DNA from: Bacteroidota bacterium
Lineage (GTDB): Bacteria; Bacteroidota; Bacteroidia; Chitinophagales; Chitinophagaceae
Length of the DNA stretch: 52,484 nt
Direction of reading: 5' to 3'
Assembly (NCBI GenBank): GCA_029573235.1
Contig: JAKQGX010000028.1
Span: forward strand, 1-52,484
A program made the translations under genes and the position numbers. The notes below the pieces were generated by a model. It searched no databases. It was not told the DNA's origin and saw only the letters and a program-made list of their open reading frames with translations. Shown here in pieces: positions 15,157-23,763 of the stretch (the stretch's first letter is position 1; each line of letters begins with the position of its first letter).

Positions 15157-16926
15157 TCAAAAATAGGTTACGTAACCAAAATGTATTTTCGACTGCCGAA
15201 ATGAAAATGGATTATCACGGTATCTGCCCAATGCATAACCTATAGAAAACAATCCGGACTTGGTTTGTAAGGCAGCACCAGCTCCCTGTCCATTATAGAT
15301 ATCTTCGCTTTGATGATTCACATATTGCGACTGCACATACCCATTGTCGCTAAACAAATACACATACGACATAGCATCGAGTAGCAAACGAAGTTCTGCT
15401 GTTGCCACATGATATTGGTTAGCATAGATACTTTGCTCATCAAAACCACGTAATAAACGAAAGCCTCCAATTTGATACAGTTCATTCTTAAAAACACCTT
15501 TGCCAGAAAGCAATGCACCTTGATATGCCAGCTTCCCTACCAGCATACGACTCATGGGAAAGTAATAACTCGACGATGCTATCAATTGCCACTGTTTAGT
15601 CCTTGCTGTATAGGTGTTATACAAACTTCTATAATCAAAGGCAGCACTGTCTTTGAGTGCCAAAATCTCTTCAGAAAGCAATACTCGTCTTTGCAAAACG
15701 GAAGCACTAAATTTGGCTTCAAATCCTTTTATCGGATTCATTCTATTATTCAAGCGGCTCAATGCTATCTCTATACCTCCACCGATAACACTGGCATCGG
15801 CGTTATCCGGTAATCGTTTATGTGTTTTTACATACTGAGTGTCGATGTTGCCAAGACGATTGCTCTGTCCTTGAAAAAACAATCGTACATAATCATCAGC
15901 TGAAAACTGATACCGCAATCCGGCTTGGTAACTGGTACGTCTAAAGGCTGTATCCTTTTTGAATAAATCAAATGTTGCGTCGATGCCCAATGTTGTTTGC
16001 AACAAGTAGGGATAGTTGAGGGTTGCTTTAAAACGCGGCGAACGATACTGTAGGTTTTGATACGTCACGTGCATGTACTCGCCGTTGCCTAAAATGTTTT
16101 GAAAGATACATGCAGCATCTGCCGTCAGTAAAAATTTTCCGGTTTCCACACTGTTGGGAAGCAATCCTACAAGGGCACTCAGCGAATTCGACTTTCTTTC
16201 TTTGATATAAATATTCAACTGGTTTTTGTGGGGATGAAACACCATTTTAGAAGGGGCATCTTCTTGTAAATAAGACAGGTTGTTCAGCCTGCCCGTAATG
16301 CTTCTAAGTTTCTTTTCTTGGTATCTATCTCCTTGTTTCAAATCGAGGTACTGCAATAAAACATTGCGCGAGATTTTGACGTCTCCTTCAATATTGATCG
16401 AGTCGAGTTTTTGTAAACTGCCTTTATCCCATCGGAAGGATGCCACTATGTCCGGTGTCGTGGATGCCACTTCTAGGCTTACGATTGCAAAAGGATAACC
16501 GTTGTTTTCGGACCACTGCAAGGTCTTCTCGGTGATGGCTGCAATGATGGATGGGCTTACCTTTTGAGGGGTTTTACTAGTTTGGATATACTGAAATTGT
16601 GCTTGAATAGCAGCAGGCAAGCTATCTAATCGCAATGATGCCCATTGATACTTATCACCACGATGCACATATACTTCATACCGATTGTTTTCAACATAAA
16701 TACTGTCGATGGAGGCGGCAATATATCCCTTCGACTGCCACTGAGGCACCCAAGATTGTACGTATGTGATAGCGGCTGACTCGGTTGAAAATACTTGTGG
16801 TATCGGTAACCATTCGGCTGATTTTTTTTCACTTGCTTCTACACTATGCCACACAACGGTGTAGTTTTGCGCCCACAGCGTAGCGCATAAACAAAGCATA
16901 CCAATGAGTGCACCGATTGGTTTCAT
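15157..16926 (-). CDS. Omp85 superfamily outer-membrane protein (BamA/TamA-like)
   Basis: This encodes 589 residues with a signal peptide ending CATLWAQ. POTRA-like segments occupy roughly residues 20-240 (for example LDSINIEGDVKISRNVLLQYLDLKQGDRYQEKKL). The rest is a barrel, with the substrate-loop motif seen as GGFRLLRGFDEQSIYANQY and a C-terminal strand ending in Phe (IHFGYVTYF). It is shorter than BamA and has fewer POTRA-like repeats, so it is more likely a TamA-like or lineage-specific Omp85 protein than BamA itself. Its start codon is 17 bp from that of the divergent hemW. Confidence 0.85.
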   Translation of the reverse strand: MKPIGALIGMLCLCATLWAQNYTVVWHSVEASEKKSAEWLPIPQVFSTESAAITYVQSWVPQWQSKGYIAASIDSIYVENNRYEVYVHRGDKYQWASLRLDSLPAAIQAQFQYIQTSKTPQKVSPSIIAAITEKTLQWSENNGYPFAIVSLEVASTTPDIVASFRWDKGSLQKLDSINIEGDVKISRNVLLQYLDLKQGDRYQEKKLRSITGRLNNLSYLQEDAPSKMVFHPHKNQLNIYIKERKSNSLSALVGLLPNSVETGKFLLTADAACIFQNILGNGEYMHVTYQNLQYRSPRFKATLNYPYLLQTTLGIDATFDLFKKDTAFRRTSYQAGLRYQFSADDYVRLFFQGQSNRLGNIDTQYVKTHKRLPDNADASVIGGGIEIALSRLNNRMNPIKGFEAKFSASVLQRRVLLSEEILALKDSAAFDYRSLYNTYTARTKQWQLIASSSYYFPMSRMLVGKLAYQGALLSGKGVFKNELYQIGGFRLLRGFDEQSIYANQYHVATAELRLLLDAMSYVYLFSDNGYVQSQYVNHQSEDIYNGQGAGAALQTKSGLFSIGYALGRYRDNPFSFRQSKIHFGYVTYF

Positions 16927-16931
16927 CGGTT

Positions 16932-16939
16932 CAAAAATA
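16932..16939 (-). promoter_or_regulatory. -7 promoter element of the Omp85-like gene
   Basis: The minus strand reads TATTTTTG (perfect TAnnTTTG). It ends 5 nt before the ATG, so the transcript is predicted to be leaderless. It fills half of the 17-bp gap between the two divergent start codons. Confidence 0.5.
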
Positions 16940-16943
16940 AGTT

Positions 16944-18074
16944 ATGGCGGGTATCTATATTCATATTCCTTTTTGTAAGCAGCGATGCACCTATTGCAAT
17001 TTCCATTTTTCTACATCATTGGCGTTGAAAGAAGCGTTGCTTACCGCATTACACAAAGAATTAGAAAGTCGAAACCAATACCTGCTAAAACAATCCGTTG
17101 AAACAATATACTTGGGAGGTGGTACCCCTTCTTTGTTGTCTGCCGATGAAATCAATCGACTGTTTGATACTATTTCAAATCATTATACCATTCATGCATT
17201 GCAAGAAGTAACCCTCGAAGCCAATCCGGATGATCTAACGAACGACTATGTAAAAAGCCTTTCATCTACACCCGTCAATCGATTAAGTATCGGTGTTCAA
17301 TCCTTTCAAGACGATGATTTGAAATTTATGCATCGTGCCCATACGGCTTCACAAGCAGACTATGCCATAAAGTCCGCTCAGGATAGGGGTTTCGAAAAGC
17401 TGACCATCGATTTGATATACGGTAGTCCACACTTAACGGATGCTGATTGGAAGCAAAACATCACACGTGTACAACAGTTGCAGATACCTCACTTTTCTGC
17501 TTATGCATTAACGGTAGAATCCGGAACCTTATTGCACCACCAAATACGAAAAGAAAAACTTCCTCCCTTAGATCAAGACAAGGCAGCCTCGCAACTGGGC
17601 ATCTTGATGGATACAGCTATGGACTTAGGCTACGAGCACTATGAAATTTCAAACCTTGCACTTCCCCAACAATATGCCATACATAATACCAACTATTGGA
17701 TGGGGCATCATTACTTAGGTATCGGGCCTTCAGCACATTCGTTTGATGGCGTTTCAAGGCGGTGGAATATTGCCAATAATGCGCTATACATAAAACAAGT
17801 ACTTACTACCACGCCACAACCTTATTTTGAAGAAGAACAATTATCCGCTCAAGACAGATTGCACGAGTATATTATGACCTCACTGCGCACGCAATGGGGC
17901 TGCGATTTGAAGAAAGTAAAAGAAAACTTCGGACAGTCCTATACCGAAGCGATTCTCGATAGTGCTACAACACATCTTCAACGAAAGATATTGCAAATAA
18001 ACAATGACATACTCACCCTTACCCGTGAAGGAAAGTTTTTTGCAGATAGAATTGCAAGTGATTTGTTTGTATAG
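16944..18074 (+). CDS. hemW: Radical SAM heme chaperone HemW
   Basis: This encodes 376 residues. The radical-SAM cluster motif is Cys11-x3-Cys15-x2-Cys18 (FCKQRCTYCNF), followed by YLGGGTPSLLS, LEANPDDLT, RLSIGVQSFQDDDLKFMHRAH and the C-terminal HemN-like region starting near YWMGHHYLGIGPSAHSFDG. The lack of the extra N-terminal residues of HemN (oxygen-independent coproporphyrinogen oxidase), and the CxxxCxxC followed by an aromatic-Asn pair, point to HemW, which transfers heme to respiratory enzymes. It converges on the sugar transferase with a 7-bp gap. Confidence 0.9.
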   Translation: MAGIYIHIPFCKQRCTYCNFHFSTSLALKEALLTALHKELESRNQYLLKQSVETIYLGGGTPSLLSADEINRLFDTISNHYTIHALQEVTLEANPDDLTNDYVKSLSSTPVNRLSIGVQSFQDDDLKFMHRAHTASQADYAIKSAQDRGFEKLTIDLIYGSPHLTDADWKQNITRVQQLQIPHFSAYALTVESGTLLHHQIRKEKLPPLDQDKAASQLGILMDTAMDLGYEHYEISNLALPQQYAIHNTNYWMGHHYLGIGPSAHSFDGVSRRWNIANNALYIKQVLTTTPQPYFEEEQLSAQDRLHEYIMTSLRTQWGCDLKKVKENFGQSYTEAILDSATTHLQRKILQINNDILTLTREGKFFADRIASDLFV

Positions 18075-18081
18075 CTAATGA

Positions 18082-19509
18082 TTATTTACCACGACCTTGA
18101 ATGATAACCAAGAAGGTGTAGAGTAGGATTTTTACATCCAACAATATCGAGCAGTTTTCTATATAGAGGAGGTCGTACTTCATACGCTCGGTCATCTCCT
18201 TCACGCTTTCTGCATAGCCATATTGCACCATTCCCCAAGAGGTAATGCCCGGTTTTACTTTATGTAAGTACTTATAGTGAGGATGCGTTTGGCTAATAAT
18301 ATTTATAAAGTGTTCTCGCTCCGGTCTTGGTCCCACTAATGACATTTCGCCTTTCAGGATATTCACAAACTGAGGTATCTCGTCAATACGCCATTTGCGC
18401 ATCACTTTTCCCCATTTGGTAATACGAGGGTCGTCATCGCTGGATAAAGCAGGACCATTGGCTTCTGCATTTGTGAACATAGAGCGAAACTTATAAATAT
18501 TAAAGGACTTTCCAAAACGACCAATACGAACTTGCTTGTAAATGATGGGGCCGGGGGAGGAAAGTTTTACTTTAATAGCAGCTAATAAAAACAAGGGAGA
18601 TAATAACACCAAAGCAAAAGCAGCCGCCAAGATATCAATAGTACGCTTGCAAACCCGTTGCCAGTCAGGCATTAGATCGGGATGGATATGAATAAGCACC
18701 GCATCATATACATTGGATGTTTTTACCGAGCCTGAAATGATATCATATAAATCCGGCAATACCTTTATAACCACCGGACGATAACATAATCGGGTGAGTA
18801 TGTTTTCAAGCAAATGATGTTCGCTGGAATCGACAGCTACCAACACTTCTTCAATTTCATAGTCATCGATTATCTGTTCCAGGTTTTCTAACGAACCTAA
18901 CTTGGGCAAATAATGACTCATGCCATTAGAAGACTCCATGTTGGAATAAATAAATCCCTTAAAAATATTGCCCAATGCTTTGGGGCTTTCTGTAACGGTT
19001 TTGTATATCTCAATAGCCTTATCGTTGCCTCCAATGACGAGTGTATTAAAACCTACTTTACCTTTTTTCAACGAGCGCTTCACCTTACTAAGCAGAAACC
19101 AACGAACGGCTAATGTGGCGATGGTATGCACCAGCAAATAGCGTCCTGTCATTTGGATGAAATAGGAATAGTCGTCTTTATCATCCGCAAAAACAATAAG
19201 CGAAATGATAATGCTACCAATAAAACAAGAAATTAGTGTTCGGTTAATTTCATTCAACCTTGATTTGCGGTACAAGTCGAAATAAGTGCCGGATAGTAAG
19301 TATAAAAAGAGCCAACCACCGGGAATGACCAGCAAGGTAATGAGGATGTCTTTAGTGTACAATAGGTTCCAAACCGTTGTCACATCTGCCTTTCCCAATA
19401 GCTGTTGGCGGTACATCCAAAATACAAACCATGCAAAAACAGCCGCCAGGTAATCGAGTACGGCAAGCCATTTAATTGCAGATTTCTTTTTGGGAGAGAG
19501 GGAGCGCAT
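18082..19509 (-). CDS. Polyprenyl glycosylphosphotransferase (sugar transferase, WbaP/WcaJ type)
   Basis: This encodes 475 residues. Four or five membrane helices (about residues 15-135) precede a Rossmann-like nucleotide-binding domain (FNTLVIGGNDKAIEIYKTV). The C-terminal bacterial sugar transferase domain (from about 285) has KRTIDILAAAFALVLLSPLF, IYKQVRIGRFGKSFNIYKFRSM, RKWRIDEIPQFVNILKGEMSLVGPRPERE and KPGITSWGMVQYGYAES. Such enzymes load the first sugar phosphate on undecaprenyl phosphate for capsule, exopolysaccharide or O-antigen. It is last in a three-gene group: Gfo/Idh/MocA oxidoreductase, lipoprotein, sugar transferase, the last two only 2 bp apart. Confidence 0.93.
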   Translation of the reverse strand: MRSLSPKKKSAIKWLAVLDYLAAVFAWFVFWMYRQQLLGKADVTTVWNLLYTKDILITLLVIPGGWLFLYLLSGTYFDLYRKSRLNEINRTLISCFIGSIIISLIVFADDKDDYSYFIQMTGRYLLVHTIATLAVRWFLLSKVKRSLKKGKVGFNTLVIGGNDKAIEIYKTVTESPKALGNIFKGFIYSNMESSNGMSHYLPKLGSLENLEQIIDDYEIEEVLVAVDSSEHHLLENILTRLCYRPVVIKVLPDLYDIISGSVKTSNVYDAVLIHIHPDLMPDWQRVCKRTIDILAAAFALVLLSPLFLLAAIKVKLSSPGPIIYKQVRIGRFGKSFNIYKFRSMFTNAEANGPALSSDDDPRITKWGKVMRKWRIDEIPQFVNILKGEMSLVGPRPEREHFINIISQTHPHYKYLHKVKPGITSWGMVQYGYAESVKEMTERMKYDLLYIENCSILLDVKILLYTFLVIIQGRGK

Positions 19510-19511
19510 CG

Positions 19512-20360
19512 TTATTTTCTACTTAGTATTTTGATATTGTCGAGTAACAAATAACCACCTTTGTCGGTTTCCGGAGCCGCCATTATCAAGAGGCGACACG
19601 GTCTGCCGGGATATTGTATCAATATTTGTTGTAGTCCCACATACACTTTATTCCAATTGGCAGATGGACGCAAGCCCGATGCATAAACAGGTATATACGT
19701 ACCGGATGCTCCGGATGTTTGTACTCCTATTACGAAGGGGATGGAGCATTTGTAGTTCATCTCTACATAGGTTTCCGTCTTTGCAGTGAAAGGTTCTGTT
19801 AATACAAATTCTACAGCGAGCTTGTTGGCTAGTGTAATACGTCCGCTATAGTTCCCTTCAAAAACATCTGTTGAGTCTAATACCAAACTAGTGTCACCCG
19901 TTACGGTAAGGAAGGGTACTTCTTTACGTTCAAAATCGGCAATGATTTTATCGAAAGTAGTAGGGTCGTAATAACCCGTTTTAGGCGTTATGTGTTGCGT
20001 TTGTGTAGGAGAAGGAGTAAAAGAAAAGGTATCGGTAGTGTAAAATGGATAAGTAACTTGGTAGTTATTGATGCCACTGTACGTAACGCCGGGTGAGAAC
20101 CATAGCTTCCCGGGCTTATCTGCCAGTACGGGTATGGTAGCAGGTAGGTCAAACACTCCAAGGTTTTCATTGTTGTAAATAACGCGTACGTTGGTAATGG
20201 CACGTGAAGAAGACCCCATTTCATCATTGCCGGTGAACTGGAAAGAATCAATGTGCAAAAAAGAAGGAGTGCGCTCTACCGGATTGATAATATTACAACC
20301 GGAGAAGGCAACAGCAGCACTACCAATTAGTAAAAAAAGTATTCCCTTGAATATGTTCAT
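19512..20360 (-). CDS. Lipoprotein of unknown function in a polysaccharide gene group
   Basis: This encodes 282 residues. A type II signal peptide ends in a lipobox AFSGC with Cys22 as the lipidated residue. The mature protein is beta-rich, with a region (about 160-280, LVLDSTDVFEGNYSGRITLANK to GGYLLLDNIKIL) that resembles carbohydrate-binding or jelly-roll modules; no family was recognised with certainty. It lies 2 bp before the sugar transferase gene and 35 bp after the oxidoreductase, so a role in surface polysaccharide handling is possible. Confidence 0.75.
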   Translation of the reverse strand: MNIFKGILFLLIGSAAVAFSGCNIINPVERTPSFLHIDSFQFTGNDEMGSSSRAITNVRVIYNNENLGVFDLPATIPVLADKPGKLWFSPGVTYSGINNYQVTYPFYTTDTFSFTPSPTQTQHITPKTGYYDPTTFDKIIADFERKEVPFLTVTGDTSLVLDSTDVFEGNYSGRITLANKLAVEFVLTEPFTAKTETYVEMNYKCSIPFVIGVQTSGASGTYIPVYASGLRPSANWNKVYVGLQQILIQYPGRPCRLLIMAAPETDKGGYLLLDNIKILSRK

Positions 20361-20395
20361 ATGGCATTAAACGAAAAAAAGCTTGAATAATTATG

Positions 20396-21385
20396 TTAGC
20401 CTTCGTGTTGTTCCCGATGGATGTCCATCTTTTGAATAATTTGATGGGCTATTTCCATAGCTTGCAACCCATCATGTGCACTTACACGCACCGGTGCATC
20501 TTTTCGGATGGCATCTGCAAACTCTGCCAGCTCGGAGCGGATGGCATTGTTGTTCGTTACTTCCGGCATTTGTACAGAGATAATTTTTTTATCTCCTGAT
20601 GGGGTGTCAATAGTAAAATCCATTTTACCCAATGGCTCTTCGGTTACGTTCTTCATGCGTACCACTTCGGTGTTTTTATTTAAGAAGTCGATGCCGATGT
20701 ATGCATCTTTTTGAAACAGGCGCATCTTTCGCATTTTTTTCAATGAAATGCGACTGGCGGTAAGGTTCGCCACACAACCATTATCAAATTCGATACGAGC
20801 GTTGGCAATGTCGGCAGTCTCGCTAATTACCGAAACACCACTGGCGGAAATACGCTTCACACTTGACTTTACAAGGTGTAATACAATGTCTATATCATGT
20901 ATCATTAGGTCCAGCACCACCGCTACATCAGTACCACGTGGGTTGAATTGCGCCAAACGATGTGCTTCTATAAATAAAGGCTGTAGGGGTAAATGTCGTA
21001 AGGCAAGCAACGCAGGATTGTACCTTTCTACATGCCCCACTTGGCACTTTACGTTTGCTTCGTTTACTAATTTCACCAGTTCCCTGCCTTCTTCCAACGT
21101 ATTGGCTAAAGGTTTTTCAATAAAGATATGTTTGCTATTGAGCAGGCAAATCTTGGCAATTTCAAAATGCGTAGTAGTGGTCGATACAATATCCACAACA
21201 TCTACTGCACTCAGCAATGCTTCAATATCGGTATAACGAGATACTTGATATTGCGCTATGGTAGTAGCGGCATTTTCATCATTCGGATCATAGAAACCCA
21301 CTAATTCGATTTGGGGTATTTCTTTCCATTGCTGGATATGAATCTTCCCTAAGTGACCGGCACCAAAAACACCTACTCTTAACAT
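20396..21385 (-). CDS. Gfo/Idh/MocA family oxidoreductase
   Basis: This encodes 329 residues from the ATG at 21385, chosen because the Rossmann motif VGVFGAGHLGKIH then starts at residue 4. EKPLANTLEEG carries the conserved Lys of the EKP motif, and VGHVERYNPA and LDLMIHDIDIVLHL supply the catalytic-site Asp/His pattern. The family uses NAD(P) to oxidise or reduce sugars and derivatives. In polysaccharide loci, members often make UDP-sugar acids or ketosugars. It is the first gene of the group with the lipoprotein and the sugar transferase. An upstream TAAATTTG (21472-21479, minus) is a possible distant -7 element. Confidence 0.9.
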   Translation of the reverse strand: MLRVGVFGAGHLGKIHIQQWKEIPQIELVGFYDPNDENAATTIAQYQVSRYTDIEALLSAVDVVDIVSTTTTHFEIAKICLLNSKHIFIEKPLANTLEEGRELVKLVNEANVKCQVGHVERYNPALLALRHLPLQPLFIEAHRLAQFNPRGTDVAVVLDLMIHDIDIVLHLVKSSVKRISASGVSVISETADIANARIEFDNGCVANLTASRISLKKMRKMRLFQKDAYIGIDFLNKNTEVVRMKNVTEEPLGKMDFTIDTPSGDKKIISVQMPEVTNNNAIRSELAEFADAIRKDAPVRVSAHDGLQAMEIAHQIIQKMDIHREQHEG

Positions 21386-21619
21386 GAGATGGTAAAAACA
21401 ATAATTTGAAGGTGAAAAACGGCTGCAAGGTAGCAAGAAATATGCATACTTTATTAATGGTCAATTGGGCACAAATTTATATCCCTACTTACGTTTTACC
21501 TTTTATCAACAACGGTTAACAATGCTCAAAACACGTATTTATGATGATAACAATCATGTTGTTGCCACCGTGTGGGTACAAACATTGGGCTAATTTTACC
21601 CTCCCAATACGATACTATT

Positions 21620-22180
21620 ATGACTTGGAAAGAATATTTGGACTATGCCGAAAGCATTCTCAAAAACCCCACTCCAACGGCACCCTACGACGACCCAGAG
21701 TATATGGAGTACACTAAGATGAATGCTGCTCGTACCCATCGCTGGTTGAAAACAGCACCACTCTTACCCAACACCCAAGCATTTATACCTACTATATCTC
21801 AACCGCAGCAATGGGTACTTATTACAGAGCCTTGGTGTGGCGATGCGGCACACATCACGCCCATCGTGTATTTGATGAGTACCTTAAACGATAAGATATC
21901 GCTGGATATTCAACTGCGGGATACCGATTCTGAAATTGAAAACTACCTTACCCATGGTACGAAATCGATTCCTGTATTGATAGTGCGTGATGAGCATGGG
22001 AAAGACTTGTTTCATTGGAGCTCTCGCCCGGCCGCTGCACAAAAGGTATATATAGATTTAAAAGCACAACAAGTTCCTGTTGAAGAAATCAAAATGGCTA
22101 TACAGAAGTTTTATAACGATGATAAGGCTGTAGCTATTCAAGAAGAAATCATGACACTATTAAAACAATATTCTCAATAA
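21620..22180 (+). CDS. Thioredoxin-fold protein with single active-site Cys
   Basis: This encodes 186 residues from the ATG at 21620 (TGGAAAGAATATTTGG follows, giving MTWKEYLDY). The thioredoxin-like core starts near residue 64 (QQWVLITEPWCGDAAHITPIV), with the active site WCGDA at 72-76. The second Cys of CxxC is replaced by Ala, so it cannot act as a dithiol oxidoreductase in the usual way. The cis-Pro loop is visible in TKSIPVLIVRDE. Such WCGDA proteins recur in Bacteroidota; their role is unknown. It is followed 18 bp later by a small membrane protein. Confidence 0.85.
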   Translation: MTWKEYLDYAESILKNPTPTAPYDDPEYMEYTKMNAARTHRWLKTAPLLPNTQAFIPTISQPQQWVLITEPWCGDAAHITPIVYLMSTLNDKISLDIQLRDTDSEIENYLTHGTKSIPVLIVRDEHGKDLFHWSSRPAAAQKVYIDLKAQQVPVEEIKMAIQKFYNDDKAVAIQEEIMTLLKQYSQ

Positions 22181-22198
22181 AATAATCCAAGCAAACGT

Positions 22199-22396
22199 AT
22201 GTTGAAACGCATCCTCTTTCTAGCCGTTCTTTCGCTGTTGTATATCTTTTTGATTGTACAAGTTTTTACATTCAGTACAGGAGAAATAGCCAATTTCAAA
22301 TTAATAACGATTGGGGTCTTAATGGCTACCGTTATTACCATCCTTTATGGCGGGCATATTTATCAAACTATCAAACGCATACAAGGAAAGGCATAG
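22199..22396 (+). CDS. Small two-helix membrane protein, unknown
   Basis: This encodes 65 residues with two hydrophobic helices (residues 5-25 and 34-52), separated by a short loop, and a basic tail (YQTIKRIQGKA). It lies 18 bp after the thioredoxin-like gene on the same strand and ends before a strong hairpin. No function can be given. Confidence 0.65.
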   Translation: MLKRILFLAVLSLLYIFLIVQVFTFSTGEIANFKLITIGVLMATVITILYGGHIYQTIKRIQGKA

Positions 22397-22417
22397 AATC
22401 ATTACTACCATAACGAA

Positions 22418-22447
22418 CGCGACCGGCAGAATTTCTTGCCGGTCGCG
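22418..22447. terminator. Hairpin between convergent genes
   Basis: An 11-bp GC-rich perfect stem, CGCGACCGGCA with TGCCGGTCGCG and an 8-nt loop, sits between the small membrane gene and porV, which converge. The T-runs are short on both strands, so the effect on transcription is probable rather than certain. Confidence 0.65.
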
Positions 22448-22485
22448 TAACTTTTAGGGGGGAATGGGTATCCCTCCTTCCTAAA

Positions 22486-23676
22486 TTAGTTACTCTCTTT
22501 TTCTATCTTATCAAACTCAAACATTAATGAGAAACGGAAGGTATTGGAGAGTGGATTGCGGGTAATACCATTGCCGGAAGGCACCAAGTAAGAACCATTC
22601 AATTGAAACACTTTGTAACGCACGCCAACACCCAATGTGAAATATTTTCGATCACCTTTCGTTTTGTCTTCATAAAAATAACCGGCACGAAGGGCAAACT
22701 GGTTTTGATACCAGTATTCAGCACCTACAGAGATTTGTATTTCACGCAACTCTTCACTGAATCCGCCTTGAGCATCTCCAAATGAGCCAAACACGGCAGA
22801 AGTCACCGACTTGTTGGTGGGAATATAATATTTAGTCACACCCGGTTCGGTAGAGCTATCTATCGGAGTAGGTACTAAAAGTTTATTAACATCAAGTGCG
22901 ATAGTGAATTGATTGTATTCATCAACATGCATATTATAGGCAACTCCTAAACCGAGGTTGATAGGTAAAAAATCCCTGCGAGTACCGGTAGCATCATACG
23001 AAATTTTACCCCCCAAATTGGTAATTGCCAGCCCCGCATTTAGGGTATTGCTTTTGTACTCGGTGATTTCATTTTTCTTTGAGTAAAAGAGTCCCAAGTC
23101 GGCAGCAACGGTTTTGCCGGGTTTGTAGCTGGCAGTGCTGGTGTTGCTAATGCCGGTCAACAAGGCTGAATACACATAACGCAGACTCACACCGGCCGAA
23201 AGATAATCAGACAAGCGACGAGAATAACCTAAATCAATAGCGTATTCACGGGGTTTTCCTGTTCCGATGGGTTGGGCATTGGCATCGGTAAAGTTGATAT
23301 CTCCAAGTGAGAAATAGCGCAACGAAGCACTGAGTGCCTGACGGTCTTCCTTACCAAATTTCAAATACCCAGACACGTAGGCTAAAGAAATATCCGGCAC
23401 CAAATCTCTGAGCCAAGGAGTGTACGTAAGCGACAATCCAAATTTCTTTTCTGCAAAGGGTGTTTTACCCACATTCCAATATTGAGCATTGGGGTCGGGA
23501 GAGGTAGCAATGCCTACATCGCCCATAGCACCGGCTCTGGCGTCAGGTGATATCCTCAAAAAGGGAACACCGGTCGTGATGGTATTTACTTGTCCGTTAA
23601 TATTTTTTTGTGCCAACACACTGGTTATAGGAAGGGCTACTAAACCAAGTCCAATAATTGCCGAGTGAATCCTCAT
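22486..23676 (-). CDS. porV: T9SS outer-membrane protein PorV (LptO)
   Basis: This encodes 396 residues with a signal peptide ending TSVLAQ. It starts the mature part with the family signature ITTGVPFLRISPDARAGAMGDVGIATSPDPNAQYWNVGK and continues as a barrel of the FadL/PorV type, with SLTYTPWLRDLVPDISLAYVSGY. PorV shuttles T9SS cargo from the SprA translocon to the attachment complex and binds the C-terminal sorting domains. It lies 87 bp after porU with its own promoter in the gap. Confidence 0.93.
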   Translation of the reverse strand: MRIHSAIIGLGLVALPITSVLAQKNINGQVNTITTGVPFLRISPDARAGAMGDVGIATSPDPNAQYWNVGKTPFAEKKFGLSLTYTPWLRDLVPDISLAYVSGYLKFGKEDRQALSASLRYFSLGDINFTDANAQPIGTGKPREYAIDLGYSRRLSDYLSAGVSLRYVYSALLTGISNTSTASYKPGKTVAADLGLFYSKKNEITEYKSNTLNAGLAITNLGGKISYDATGTRRDFLPINLGLGVAYNMHVDEYNQFTIALDVNKLLVPTPIDSSTEPGVTKYYIPTNKSVTSAVFGSFGDAQGGFSEELREIQISVGAEYWYQNQFALRAGYFYEDKTKGDRKYFTLGVGVRYKVFQLNGSYLVPSGNGITRNPLSNTFRFSLMFEFDKIEKESN

Positions 23677-23704
23677 TCTATCTTGTTTTTATTTAAAAAT
23701 CTCG

Positions 23705-23735
23705 CAAATGTATTTTATTTGCTGTTTCTTACCAA
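23705..23735 (-). promoter_or_regulatory. Promoter of porV inside the porU-porV gap
   Basis: On the minus strand TACATTTG (23712-23705) is preceded by TTG (23735-23733) with a 20-bp spacer. The predicted leader is about 24 nt, so porV can be expressed apart from porU. Confidence 0.6.
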
Positions 23736-23763
23736 TAGCAAGTGAAAAACAGCGTACATGGCA

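Noticed and set aside
16944-18074. HemN (oxygen-independent coproporphyrinogen oxidase)
   Set aside because: The length and the short N-terminus before the cluster motif fit HemW. HemN is longer and has extra conserved residues before the motif.
20748-21236. 162-residue plus-strand reading frame
   Set aside because: It lies wholly antisense to the well-conserved Gfo/Idh/MocA gene and shows no family features.
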